Source: Colletes latitarsis
Taxonomy: Eukaryota > Arthropoda > Insecta > Hymenoptera > Colletidae
Reading direction: 5' to 3'
Assembly (NCBI RefSeq): GCF_051014445.1
Contig: NW_027488379.1
Location: 186,001-250,000, forward strand
DNA length: 64,000 bases
Shown here: positions 38,001 to 51,360 of the stretch, one piece after another
Position numbering within the stretch: the first letter of the stretch is position 1
Layout: each line of letters starts with the position of its first letter
The notes under the pieces: model-generated
Databases searched by the model: none
What the model was told of the DNA's origin: nothing
Seen by the model: only the letters and a program-made list of their open reading frames with translations
Position numbers and translations under genes: made by a program

Positions 38001-41000
38001 AGCCCTGGGAATTACACTCATCAGACTCATATTTTCGCATTCTTCACATACTTGTTGAACTGATCCTGGGTTTTTTCTGGTTTGGATCACGTAGTAATGT
38101 GGTACCGCACAGAAACAGTCGATTAAACCTGGTTTCGATCAATATTTTAGAGGATAACGCAAGTTAGGTCTGGGATAGGTCTAGGATTTGACCTCATCAG
38201 ACTCATACTTTCGCACACTTCACATACTCCTTGAACAGATCCTGGGTTATTTTCTGGTTTGGATCACATAGTAATGTGGTACCACACAGAAACAGTCGAT
38301 TAAACCAGGTTTCGATCAATATTTTAGAGGATAACGCATGTTAAGTCTAGGTTGGTCTGGGATTTTCACTCATCAGACTCATACTTTCGCATTCTTCACA
38401 TACTTGTTGAACGGATCCTGGGTTTTTTCTGGTTTGGATCACGTAGTAATGTGGTACCACACTGAAACAGTCGATTAAACCTGGTTTCGATCAATATTTT
38501 AGAGGATAACGCAAGTTAGGTCTGGGATAGGTCTAGGATTTGACCTCATCAGACTCATACTTTCGCACACTTCACATACTCCTTGAACAGATCCTGGGTT
38601 ATTTTCTGGTTTGGATCACATAGTAATGTGGTACCACACTGAAACAGTCGATTAAACCAGGTTTCGATCAATATTTTTGAGGATAACGCATGTTAAGTCT
38701 AGGTTAGGTCTGGGATTTTCACTCATCAGACTCATACTTTCGCATTCTTCACATACTTGTTGAACGGATCCTGGGTTTTTTCTGGTAAGGATCACGTAGT
38801 AATGTGGTACCACACTGAAACAGTCGATTAAACCTGGTTTCGATCAATATTTTTGAGGATAACGCATGTTAAGTCTAGGTTAGGTCTGGGATTTTCACTC
38901 ATCAGACTCATACTTTCGCATTCTTCACATACTTGTTGAACGGATCCTGGGTTTTTTCTGGTAAGGATCACGTAGTAATGTGGTACCACACTGAAACAGT
39001 CGATTAAACCTGGTTTCAATCAATATTTTTGAGGATAACGCAAGTTAGGTCTGGGATAGGTCTGGGATTTGACCTCATCAGACTCATACTTTCGCATTCT
39101 TCACATACTTGTTGAACGGATCCTGGGTTTTTTCTGGTTTGGATCACGTAATAATGTGGTACCACACTGAAACAGTCAATGAAACCTGGTTTCCATCAAT
39201 ATTTTAGAGGACAACGCAAGTTAGGTCTAGGTAAGGCCTGAGATTTTCACTCATCAGACTCATACTTTCGCATTCTTCACATACTTGTTGAACGGATCCT
39301 GGGTTTTTTCTGGTTTGGATCACGTAGTAATGTGGTACCACACTGAAACGGTCAATCAAACCTGGTTTCGATCAATATTTTAGAGGATAACGCAAGTTAG
39401 GTCTGGGATAGGTCTGGGAGTTGCCCTCATCAGGCTCATACTTTCGCGTTTTTCACATACTTGTTGTACAGATCCTGGGTTTTTTCTGGTTTGGGTCACG
39501 TAGTAGTGTGATACCACACTGAAACAGTCGACTAAAACTGGTTTCGATCAATATTTTAGAGGATAACGCATGTTAGGTCTAGGTCAGCCCTGGGAATTAC
39601 ACTCATCAGACTCGTACTTTCGCATTCTTCACATACTTGTTGAACTGATCCTGGGTTTTTTCTGGTTTGGATCACGTAGTAATGTGGTGCCACACTGAAA
39701 CAGTCGATTAAACCTGGTTTCGATCAATACTTTAAAGGATAACGAATGTTAGGTCTGGGATAGGTCTGGGATTTGCTCTCATCAGGCTCATTCTTTCGCA
39801 TATTTCTCATACTAGATGGCTAGATCCTGGGCTTTTTCTGGATTGCATCACATAGTAATGTGGTACCACACTGATACAGTCGATTAAACCTGGTTTCGCT
39901 CAATATTTTAGAGGATAACGCATGTAAGGTCTAGGTTAGGTCTGGGATTTGCTCTCATCGGGTTCATTCTTTCGCATATTTCTCATACTTGATGGCTAGG
40001 TCCTGGGTTTTTTCTGGTTTGGATCACGTAGTAATGTGGTACCACACTGAAACAGTCAATGAAACCTGGTTTCCATCAATATTTTAGAGGACAACGCAAG
40101 TTAGGTCTAGGTAAGGCCTGAGATTTTCACTGATCGGACTCATACTTTCGCATTTTACACATTCTTGTTGAACGGATCCTGGGTTTTTTCTGGTTTGGAT
40201 CACGTAGGAATGTGGTACCACACTGAAACGGTCATTCAAACCTGGTTTCGATCAGTATTTTAGAGGATAACGTAAGTTAGGTCTGGGATTGGTCTGGGAT
40301 TTGCCCTCATCAGGCTCATACTTTCGCGTTTTTCACATTCCTGTTGTACAGATCCTGGGTTTTTTCTGGTTTGGGTCACGTAGTAGTGTGATACCACACT
40401 GAAACAGTCGATTAAACCTGGTTTCGATCAATATTTTAGAGGATAACGCATGTTAGGTCTAGGTCAGCCCTGGGAATTACACTCATCAGACTCATACTTT
40501 CGCATTCTTCACATACTTGTTGAACAGATCCTGGGTTTTTTCTGGTTTGGATCACGTAGTAATGTGGTAACACAATGAAACAGTCGATTAAACCTGGTTT
40601 CGATCAATATTTTAGAGGATTACGAATGTTAGGTCTGGGATAGGTCTGGGATTCTCACTCATCAGACTCAGACTTTCGCATTCTTCTCATACTTGTTAAA
40701 CTGATCCTGGGTTTTTTCTGGTTTGGATCACATAGTAATGTGGTACCACACTGAAACAGTCGATTAAACCTGGTTTCGATCAATATTTTAGAGGATAACG
40801 CAAGTTAGGTCTGGGATAGGTCTACGATTTGACCTTATCAGACTCATACTTTCGCACACTTCACATACTCCTTGAACAGATCCTGTGCTATTTCTGGATT
40901 GGATCACGTAGTAAAGTGGTACCATACTGAAACAGTCGATTAAACCAGGTTTCGATCAATATTTTAGAGGATAACGCATGTTAAGTCTAGGTTAGGTCTG

Positions 41001-41181
41001 GGATTTTCACTTATCAGACTCATACTTTCGCATTCTTCACATACTTGTTGAACGGATCCTGGGTTTTTTCTGGTAAGGATCACGTAGTAATGTGGTACCA
41101 CACTGAAACAGTCGATTAAACCTGGTTTCAATCAATATTTTTGAGGATAACGCAAGTTAGGTCTGGGATAGGTCTGGGATT
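32078..41181 (+). repeat. Large tandem duplication, copy B
   Basis: It directly follows copy A in the same orientation and matches it to about 41,181. Seen differences are few and mostly single bases: CTCATCGGGTTC (33,617) for CTCATCAGGTTC, CTCACTGTTTCGCG (34,504) for CTCACAG, CCTGAGC (37,363) for CCTGGGC, and a two-base change at 37,550-37,551. Short frames such as the 60-codon one at 37,985-38,167 are identical to the 28,302 frame only because of this duplication. Confidence 0.9.
39014..41125 (+). repeat. 12-monomer HOR 'H', second copy
   Basis: It matches 29,683-31,794 at an offset of 9,331 bp and 41,126-43,237 at 2,112 bp. It shares CGTAATAATGTGG (39,148), GGAGTTGCCC (39,418) and TAAAACTGG (39,534) with the first copy, but the next copy has the common forms at all three, so this unit is closer to the copy A unit than to its own neighbour. 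Confidence 0.9.
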
Positions 41182-43237
41182 TGACCTCATCAGACTCATA
41201 CTTTCGCATTCTTCACATACTTGTTGAACGGATCCTGGGTTTTTTCTGGTTTGGATCACGTAGTAATGTGGTACCACACTGAAACAGTCAATGAAACCTG
41301 GTTTCCATCAATATTTTAGAGGACAACGCAAGTTAGGTCTAGGTAAGGCCTGAGATTTTCACTCATCAGACTCATACTTTCGCATTCTTCACATACTTGT
41401 TGAACGGATCCTGGGTTTTTTCTGGTTTGGATCACGTAGTAATGTGGTACCACACTGAAACGGTCAATCAAACCTGGTTTCGATCAATATTTTAGAGGAT
41501 AACGCAAGTTAGGTCTGGGATAGGTCTGGGATTTGCCCTCATCAGGCTCATACTTTCGCGTTTTTCACATACTTGTTGTACAGATCCTGGGTTTTTTCTG
41601 GTTTGGGTCACGTAGTAGTGTGATACCACACTGAAACAGTCGACTAAACCTGGTTTCGATCAATATTTTAGAGGATAACGCATGTTAGGTCTAGGTCAGC
41701 CCTGGGAATTACACTCATCAGACTCGTACTTTCGCATTCTTCACATACTTGTTGAACTGATCCTGGGTTTTTTCTGGTTTGGATCACGTAGTAATGTGGT
41801 GCCACACTGAAACAGTCGATTAAACCTGGTTTCGATCAATACTTTAAAGGATAACGAATGTTAGGTCTGGGATAGGTCTGGGATTTGCTCTCATCAGGCT
41901 CATTCTTTCGCATATTTCTCATACTAGATGGCTAGATCCTGGGCTTTTTCTGGATTGCATCACATAGTAATGTGGTACCACACTGATACAGTCGATTAAA
42001 CCTGGTTTCGCTCAATATTTTAGAGGATAACGCATGTAAGGTCTAGGTTAGGTCTGGGATTTGCTCTCATCGGGTTCATTCTTTCGCATATTTCTCATAC
42101 TTGATGGCTAGGTCCTGGGTTTTTTCTGGTTTGGATCACGTAGTAATGTGGTACCACACTGAAACAGTCAATGAAACCTGGTTTCCATCAATATTTTAGA
42201 GGACAACGCAAGTTAGGTCTAGGTAAGGCCTGAGATTTTCACTGATCGGACTCATACTTTCGCATTTTACACATTCTTGTTGAACGGATCCTGGGTTTTT
42301 TCTGGTTTGGATCACGTAGGAATGTGGTACCACACTGAAACGGTCATTCAAACCTGGTTTCGATCAGTATTTTAGAGGATAACGTAAGTTAGGTCTGGGA
42401 TTGGTCTGGGATTTGCCCTCATCAGGCTCATACTTTCGCGTTTTTCACATTCCTGTTGTACAGATCCTGGGTTTTTTCTGGTTTGGGTCACGTAGTAGTG
42501 TGATACCACACTGAAACAGTCGATTAAACCTGGTTTCGATCAATATTTTAGAGGATAACGCATGTTAGGTCTAGGTCAGCCCTGGGAATTACACTCATCA
42601 GACTCATACTTTCGCATTCTTCACATACTTGTTGAACAGATCCTGGGTTTTTTCTGGTTTGGATCACGTAGTAATGTGGTAACACAATGAAACAGTCGAT
42701 TAAACCTGGTTTCGATCAATATTTTAGAGGATTACGAATGTTAGGACTGGGATAGGTCTGGGATTCTCACTCATCAGACTCAGACTTTCGCATTCTTCTC
42801 ATACTTGTTAAACTGATCCTGGGTTTTTTCTGGTTTGGATCACATAGTAATGTGGTACCACACTGAAACAGTCGATTAAACCTGGTTTCGATCAATATTT
42901 TAGAGGATAACGCAAGTTAGGTCTGGGATAGGTCTACGATTTGACCTTATCAGACTCATACTTTCGCACACTTCACATACTCCTTGAACAGATCCTGTGC
43001 TATTTCTGGATTGGATCACGTAGTAAAGTGGTACCATACTGAAACAGTCGATTAAACCAGGTTTCGATCAATATTTTAGAGGATAACGCATGTTAAGTCT
43101 AGGTTAGGTCTGGGATTTTCACTTATCAGACTCATACTTTCGCATTCTTCACATACTTGTTGAACGGATCCTGGGTTTTTTCTGGTAAGGATCACGTAGT
43201 AATGTGGTACCACACTGAAACAGTCGATTAAACCTGG
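41126..43237 (+). repeat. 12-monomer HOR 'H', third copy
   Basis: This is a full 2,112-bp unit directly after the second copy. It has a private TTAGGACTGGG near 42,742, and otherwise keeps the H-specific tags CACGTAGGAATG (42,312), GTGGTAACACAATG and CTCAGACTTTCGC (42,779). Confidence 0.9.
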
Positions 43238-44997
43238 TTTCAATCAATATTTTTGAGGATAACGCAAGTTAGGTCTGGGATAGGTCTGGGATTTGACCTC
43301 ATCAGACTCATACTTTCGCATTCTTCACATACTTGTTGAACGGATCCTGGGTTTTTTCTGGTTTGGATCACGTAGTAATGTGGTACCACACTGAAACAGT
43401 CAATGAAACCTGGTTTCCATCAATATTTTAGAGGACAACGCAAGTTAGGTCTAGGTAAGGCCTGAGATTTTCACTCATCAGACTCATACTTTCGCATTCT
43501 TCACATACTTGTTGAACGGATCCTGGGTTTTTTCTGGTTTGGATCACGTAGTAATGTGGTACCACACTGAAACGGTCAATCAAACCTGGTTTCGATCAAT
43601 ATTTTAGAGGATAACGCAAGTTAGGTCTGGGATAGGTCTGGGATTTGCCCTCATCAGGCTCATACTTTCGCGTTTTTCACATACTTGTTGTACAGATCCT
43701 GGGTTTTTTCTGGTTTGGGTCACGTAGTAGTGTGATACCACACTGAAACAGTCGACTAAACCTGGTTTCGATCAATATTTTAGAGGATAACGCATGTTAG
43801 GTCTAGGTCAGCCCTGGGAATTACACTCATCAGACTCGTACTTTCGCATTCTTCACATACTTGTTGAACTGATCCTGGGTTTTTTCTGGTTTGGATCACG
43901 TAGTAATGTGGTGCCACACTGAAACAGTCGATTAAACCTGGTTTCGATCAATACTTTAAAGGATAACGAATGTTAGGTCTGGGATAGGTCTGGGATTTGC
44001 TCTCATCAGGCTCATTCTTTCGCATATTTCTCATACTAGATGGCTAGATCCTGGGCTTTTTCTGGATTGCATCACATAGTAATGTGGTACCACACTGATA
44101 CAGTCGATTAAACCTGGTTTCGCTCAATATTTTAGAGGATAACGCATGTAAGGTCTAGGTTAGGTCTGGGATTTGCTCTCATCGGGTTCATTCTTTCGCA
44201 TATTTCTCATACTTGATGGCTAGGTCCTGGGTTTTTTCTGGTTTGGATCACGTAGTAATGTGGTACCACACTGAAACAGTCAATGAAACCTGGTTTCCAT
44301 CAATATTTTAGAGGACAACGCAAGTTAGGTCTAGGTAAGGCCTGAGATTTTCACTGATCGGACTCATACTTTCGCATTTTACACATTCTTGTTGAACGGA
44401 TCCTGGGTTTTTTCTGGTTTGGATCACGTAGGAATGTGGTACCACACTGAAACGGTCATTCAAACCTGGTTTCGATCAATATTTTAGAGGATTACGAATG
44501 TTAGGTCTGGGATAGGTCTGGGATTCTCACTCATCAGACTCAGACTTTCGCATTCTTCTCATACTTGTTAAACTGATCCTGGGTTTTTTCTGGTTTGGAT
44601 CACATAGTAATGTGGTACCACACTGAAACAGTCGATTAAACCTGGTTTCGATCAATATTTTAGAGGATAACGCAAGTTAGGTCTGGGATAGGTCTACGAT
44701 TTGACCTTATCAGACTCATACTTTCGCACACTTCACATACTCCTTGAACAGATCCTGTGCTATTTCTGGATTGGATCACGTAGTAAAGTGGTACCATACT
44801 GAAACAGTCGATTAAACCAGGTTTCGATCAATATTTTAGAGGATAACGCATGTTAAGTCTAGGTTAGGTCTGGGATTTTCACTTATCAGACTCATACTTT
44901 CGCATTCTTCACATACTTGTTGAACGGATCCTGGGTTTTTTCTGGTTTGGATCACGTAGTAATGTGGTACCACACTGAAACAGTCGATTAAACCTGG
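43238..44997 (+). repeat. 12-monomer HOR 'H', fourth copy, shortened to 10 monomers
   Basis: The boundary tag TTTCAATCAATATTTTTGAGG recurs 1,760 bp after 43,238, so two monomers are missing. The deletion lies at about 44,470-44,500, where ACGGTCATTCAAACCTGG runs directly into AGAGGATTACGAATG, skipping the CATTCCTGTTGTACAG/GTGTGATACC and GTCTAGGTCAGCCC monomers. H periodicity ends after this copy. Confidence 0.87.
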
Positions 44998-45358
44998 TTT
45001 CAATCAATATTTTTGAGGATAACGCAAGTTAGGTCTGGGATAGGTCTGGGATTCTCACTCATCAGACTCATACTTTCGCATTCTTCTCATACTTGTTGAA
45101 CTGATCCTGGGCTTTTTCTGGATTGCATCACATAGTAATGTGGTACCACACTGAAACAGTCGATTAAACCCGGTTTCGCTCAATATTTTAGAGGATAACG
45201 CATGTAAGGTCTAGGTTAGGTCTGGGATTTGCTCTCATCAGGTTCATTCTTTCGCATATTTCTCATACTTGATGGCTAGATCCTGGGTTTTTGCTCGTTT
45301 GGATCACGTAGTAATGTGGTACCACACTGAAACAGTCAATGAAACCTGGTTTCCATCA
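44998..45358 (+). repeat. Linker monomers between HOR H and the 45-50 kb blocks
   Basis: These monomers resemble 27,591-27,890 (TTTCAATCAAT, GATTCTCACTC, GCTTTTTCTGGATTGC, CATGTAAGG) and carry the rare GGGTTTTTGCTCG (45,285), which reappears only at 48,109. The copy near 48.1 kb has one more monomer before the shared CAGTATTTTAGAGG. Confidence 0.72.
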
Positions 45359-47260
45359 GTATTTTAGAGGATAACGCAAGTTAGGTCTGGGATTGGTCTG
45401 GGATTTGCCTTCATCAGGCTCATACTTTCGCGTTTTTCACATTCCTGTTGTACAGATCCTGGGTTTTTTCTGGTTTGGGTCACGTAGTAGTGTGATACCA
45501 CACTGAAACAGTCGATTAAACCTGGTTTCGATCAATATTTTAGAGGATAACGCATGTTAGGTCTAGGTCAGCCCTGGGAATTACACTCATCCGACTCATA
45601 CTTTCGCATTCTTCACATACTTGTTGAACTGATCCTGGGTTTTTTCTGGTTTGGATCACGTAGTAATGTGGTACCACACTGAAACAGTCGATTAAACCTG
45701 GTTTCGATCAATATTTTAAAGGATAACGAATGTTAGGTCTGGGATAGGTCTGGGATTCTCACTCATCAGACTCATACTTTCGCATTCTTCACATACTTGT
45801 TGAACGGATCCTGGGTTTTTTCTGGTTTGGATCACGTAGTAATGTGGTACCGCACAGAAATAGTCGATTAAACCTGGTTTCGATCAATAATTTAGAGGAT
45901 AACGCAAGTTAGGTCTGGGATAGGTCGGGGATTTGACCTCATCAGACTCATACTTTCGCACACTTCACATACTCCTTGAACAGATCCTGAGTTATTTTCT
46001 GGTTTGGATCACATAGTAATGTGGTACCACACTGAAACAGTCGATTAAACCTGGTTTCGATCAATATTTTAGAGGATAACGCAAGTTAGGTCTGGGATAG
46101 GTCTAGGATTTGACCTCATCAGACTCATACTTTCGCACACTTCACATACTCCTTGAACAGATCCCGGGATATTTTCTGGTTTCGATCACATAGTAATGTG
46201 GTACCACACTGAAACAGTCGATTAAACCTGGTTTCGATCAATATTTTAGAGGATAACGCAAGTTAGGTCTGGGATAGGTCTAGGATTTGACCTCATCAGA
46301 CTCATACTTTCGCACACTTCACATACTCCTTGAACAGATCCTGGGTTATTTTCTGGTTTGGATCACATAGTAATGTGGTACCACACTGAAACAGTCGATT
46401 AAACCAGGTTTCGATCAATATTTTAGAGGATAACGCATGTTAGGTCTAGGTCAGCCCTGGGAATTACACTCATCAGACTCATACTTTCGCATTCTTCACA
46501 TACTTGTTGAACTGATCCTGGGTTTTTTCTGGTTTGGATCACGTAGTAATGTGGTACCACACTGAAACAGTCGATTAAACCTGGTTTCGATCAATATTTT
46601 AGAGGATAACGAATGTTAGGTCTGGGATAGGTCTGGGATTCTCACTCATCAGGCTCATACTTTCGCATTCTTCACATACTTGTTGAACTGATCCTGGGTT
46701 TTTTCTGGTTTGGATCACGTAGTAATGTGGTACCGCACTGAAACAGTCGATTAAACCTGGTTTCGATCAATAATTTAGAGGATAACGCAAGTTAGGTCTG
46801 GGATAGGTCTGGGATTTGACCACATCAGACTCATACTTTCGCACACTTCACATACTCCTTGAACAGATCCTGGGTTATTTTCTGGTTTGGATCACATAGT
46901 AATGTGGTACCACACTGAAACAGTCGATTAAACCTGGTTTCGATCAATATTTTAGAGGATAACGCAAGTTAGGTCTGGGATAGGTCTAGGATTTGACCTC
47001 ATCAGACTCATACTTTCGCACACTTCACATACTCCTTGGACAGATCTTGGGTTATTTTCTGGTTTGGATCACATAGTAATGTGGTACCACACTGAAACAG
47101 TCGATTAAACCAGGTTTCGATCAATATTTTAGAGGATAACGCATGTTAAGTCTAGGTTAGGTCAGGGATTTTCACTCATCAGACTCATACTTTCGCATTC
47201 TTCACATACTTGTTGAACGGATCCTGGGTTTTTTCTGGTTTGGATCACGTAGTAATGTGG
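45359..47260 (+). repeat. Block G, copy 1 (offset 3,000 bp)
   Basis: It matches 48,359-50,260 at an offset of 3,000 bp (17 monomers plus 8). The extra bases come from one-base-longer monomers with GGGTTATTTTCTGG. Diagnostic variants are ACTCATCCGACTC, GTACCGCACNGAAATAG, CAATAATTTAGAGG and AGATCCCGGG. A segment from about 45,846 to 46,605 is also repeated within the block at 47,259-48,018 (offset 1,413). Confidence 0.87.
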
Positions 47261-48358
47261 TACCGCACTGAAATAGTCGATTAAACCTGGTTTCGATCAA
47301 TAATTTAGAGGATAACGCAAGTTAGGTCTGGGATAGGTCGGGGATTTGACCTCATCAGACTCATACTTTCGCACACTTCACATACTCCTTGAACAGATCC
47401 TGAGTTATTTTCTGGTTTGGATCACATAGTAATGTGGTACCACACTGAAACAGTCGATTAAACCTGGTTTCGATCAATATTTTAGAGGATAACGCAAGTT
47501 AGGTCTGGGATAGGTCTAGGATTTGACCTCATCAGACTCATACTTTCGCACACTTCACATACTCCTTGAACAGATCCCGGGTTATTTTCTGGTTTCGATC
47601 ACATAGTAATGTGGTACCACACTGAAACAGTCGATTAAACCTGGTTTCGATCAATATTTTAGAGGATAACGCAAGTTAGGTCTGGGATAGGTCTAGGATT
47701 TGACCTCATCAGACTCATACTTTCGCACACTTCACATACTCCTTGAACAGATCCTGGGTTATTTTCTGGTTTGGATCACATAGTAATGTGGTACCACACT
47801 GAAACAGTCGATTAAACCAGGTTTCGATCAATATTTTAGAGGATAACGCATGTTAGGTCTAGGTCAGCCCTGGGAATTACACTCATCAGACTCATACTTT
47901 CGCATTCTTCACATACTTGTTGAACTGATCCTGGGTTTTCTCTGGTTTGGATCACGTAGTAATGTGGTACCACACTGAAACAGTCGATTAAACCTGGTTT
48001 CGATCAATATTTTAGAGGATAACGCATGTAAGGTCTAGCTTAGGTCTGGGATTTGCTCTCATCAGGTTCATTCTTTCGCATATTTCTCATACTGGATGGC
48101 TAGATCCTGGGTTTTTGCTCGTTTGGATCACGTAGTAATGTGGTACCACACTGAAACAGTCAATGAAACCTGGTTTCCATCAATATTTTAGAGGACAACG
48201 CAAGTTAGGTCTAGGTAAGGCCTGAGATTTTCACTGATCGGACTCATACTTTCGCATTTTTCACATTCTTGTTGAACGGATCCTGGGTTTTTTCTGGTTT
48301 GGATCACGTAGTAATGTGGTACCACACTGAAACGGTCATTCAAACCTGGTTTCGATCA
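47261..48358 (+). repeat. Internal reiteration between the two G copies
   Basis: The first roughly 760 bp repeat 45,846-46,605 at an offset of 1,413 bp (eight monomers plus five bases). After 48,018 the sequence changes from GAATGTTAGG to GCATGTAAGG and leads through GGGTTTTTGCTCG and AAGGCCTGAGATT monomers into the second G copy. Confidence 0.8.
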
Positions 48359-50260
48359 GTATTTTAGAGGATAACGCAAGTTAGGTCTGGGATTGGTCTG
48401 GGATTTGCCCTCATCAGGCTCATACTTTCGCGTTTTTCACATTCCTGTTGTACAGATCCTGGGTTTTTTCTGGTTTGGGTCACGTAGTAGTGTGATACCA
48501 CACTGAAACAGTCGATTAAACCTGGTTTCGATCAATATTTTAGAGGATAACGCATGTTAGGTCTAGGTCAGCCCTGGGAATTACACTCATCCGACTCATA
48601 CTTTCGCATTCTTCACATACTTGTTGAACTGATCCTGGGTTTTTTCTGGTTTGGATCACGTAGTAATGTGGTACCACACTGAAACAGTCGATTAAACCTG
48701 GTTTCGATCAATATTTTAAAGGATAACGAATGTTAGGTCTGGGATAGGTCTGGGATTCTCACTCATCAGACTCATACTTTCGCATTCTTCACATACTTGT
48801 TGAACGGATCCTGGGTTTTTTCTGGTTTGGATCACGTAGTAATGTGGTACCGCACTGAAATAGTCGATTAAACCTGGTTTCGATCAATAATTTAGAGGAT
48901 AACGCAAGTTAGGTCTGGGATAGGTCGGGGATTTGACCTCATCAGACTCATACTTTCGCACACTTCACATACTCCTTGAACAGATCCTGAGTTATTTTCT
49001 GGTTTGGATCACATAGTAATGTGGTACCACACTGAAACTGTCGATTAAACCTGGTTTCGATCAATATTTTAGAGGATAACGCAAGTTAGGTCTGGGATAG
49101 GTCTAGGATTTGACCTCATCAGACTCATACTTTCGCACACTTCACATACTCCTTGAACAGATCCCGGGTTATTTTCTGGTTTCGATCACATAGTAATGTG
49201 GTACCACACTGAAACAGTCGATTAAACCTGGTTTCGATCAATATTTTAGAGGATAACGCAAGTCAGGTCTGGGATAGGTCTAGGATTTGACCTCATCAGA
49301 CTCATACTTTCGCACACTTCACATACTCCTTGAACAGATCCTGGGTTATTTTCTGGTTTGGATCACATAGTAATGTGGTACCACACTGAAACAGTCGATT
49401 AAACCAGGTTTCGATCAATATTTTAGAGGATAACGCATGTTAGGTCTAGGTCAGCCCTGGGAATTACACTCATCAGACTCATACTTTCGCATTCTTCACA
49501 TACTTGTTGAACTGATCCTGGGTTTTTTCTGGTTTGGATCACGTAGTAATGTGGTACCACACTGAAACAGTCGATTAAACCTGGTTTCGATCAATATTTT
49601 AGAGGATAACGAATGTTAGGTCTGGGATAGGTCTGGGATTCTCACTCATCAGGCTCATACTTTCGCATTCTTCACATACTTGTTGAACTGATCCTGGGTT
49701 TTTTCTGGTTTGGATCACGTAGTAATGTGGTACCGCACTGAAACAGTCGATTAAACCTGGTTTCGATCAATAATTTAGAGGATAACGCAAGTTAGGTCTG
49801 GGATAGGTCTGGGATTTGACCACATCAGACTCATACTTTCGCACACTTCACATACTCCTTGAACAGATCCTGGGTTATTTTCTGGTTTGGATCACATAGT
49901 AATGTGGTACCACACTGAAACAGTCGATTAAACCTGGTTTCGATCAATATTTTAGAGGATAACGCAAGTTAGGTCTGGGATAGGTCTAGGATTTGACCTC
50001 ATCAGACTCATACTTTCGCACACTTCACATACTCCTTGAACAGATCTTGGGTTATTTTCTGGTTTGGATCACTTAGTAATGTGGTACCACACTGAAACAG
50101 TCGATTAAACCAGGTTTCGATCAATATTTTAGAGGATAACGCATGTTAAGTCTAGGTTAGGTCAGGGATTTTCACTCATCAGACTCATACTTTCGCATTC
50201 TTCACATACTTGTTGAACGGATCCTGGGTTTTTTCTGGTTTGGATCACGTAGTAATGTGG
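48359..50260 (+). repeat. Block G, copy 2
   Basis: It is the second copy at the 3,000-bp offset. Seen differences from copy 1 are single bases, such as GTACCGCACTGAAATAG for CACAG, AAGTCAGGTC (49,262) for AAGTTAGGTC and ATCACTTAGTAATG (50,070) for CATAG. The match ends at 50,259, where copy 2 goes to GGGACCACACTGAAACATTC. Confidence 0.87.
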
Positions 50261-51360
50261 GACCACACTGAAACATTCAATGAAACCTGGTCTGGATAAA
50301 TATTTTAGAGGATAACGCATCTTAGGTCTGGGTAAGGTCTAAGATTTGCCCTCATCAGGCTCACAGTTTAGCGTTTTTCACATACTTGTTGAACTGATCC
50401 TGGGTTTTTTCTGGTTTGGATCACGAAGTAGTGTGGTACCACACTGAAACAGTCGATTAAACCTGGTTTCGATCAATAATTTAGAGGATAACGCAAGTTA
50501 GGTCTGGGATAGGTCTGGGATTTGACCTCATCAGACTCATACTTTCGCACACTTCACATACTCCTTGAACAGATCCCGGGTTATTTTCTGGTTTGGATCA
50601 CATAGTAATGTGGTACCACACTGAAACAGTCGATTAAACCAGGTTTCGATCAATATTTTAGAGGATAACGCATGTTAAGTCTAGGTTAGGTCAGGGATTT
50701 TCACTCATCAGACTCATACTTTCGCATTCTTCACATACTTGTTGAACGGATCCTGGGTTTTTTCTGGTTTGGATCACGTAGTAATGTGGGACCACACTGA
50801 AACATTCAATGAAACCTGGTCTGGATAAATATTTTAGAGGATAACGCATCTTAGGTCTGGGTAAGGTCTAAGATTTGCCCTCATCAGGCTCACAGTTTAG
50901 CGTTTTTCACATACTTGTAGAACTGATCCTGGGTTTTTTCTGGTTTGGATCACGAAGTAGTGTGGTACCACACTAAAACAGTCCATTAAACCTGGTTTCG
51001 CTCAATATTTTAGAGGATAACGCATGTTAGGTCTAGGTTAGGTCTGGGATTTGCTCTCATCAGGCTCATTCTTTCGCATATTTCTCATACTTGATGGCTA
51101 GATCCTGGGCTTTTTGTGGATTGCATCACACAGTAATGTGGTACCACACTGAAACAGTCGATTAAACCTGGTTTCGCTCAATATTTTAGAGGATAACGCA
51201 TGTAAGGTCTAGGTTAGGCCTGGGATTTGCTCTCATCAGGTTCATTCTTCCGCATATTTCTCATACTTGATGGCTAGATCCTGGGTTTTTTCTCGTTTGG
51301 ATCACGTAGTAATGTGGTACCACACTGAAACAGTCGATTAAACCTGGTTTCGATCAATAT
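49775..51360 (+). repeat. Block D, copy 1 (offset 2,648 bp; overlaps the end of G)
   Basis: It matches 52,423-54,008 at 2,648 bp (15 monomers plus 8). It contains an internal pair 529 bp apart (GCATCTTAGGTCTGGGTAAGG at 50,318 and 50,847). Tags include TTGACCACATCAG (49,816), AGATCTTGGG, GGTCAGGGATTTTC, CTAAAACAGTCC and TTTTTGTGGATTGC. Confidence 0.87.

Noticed and set aside
5232..39019. Repeated 60-71-codon frames in subfamily I (for example 5,232-5,423, 13,854-14,045 and 28,302-28,484)
   Set aside because: Same reason: they recur at monomer-multiple spacings set by the duplicated blocks, and are broken in most other monomers.
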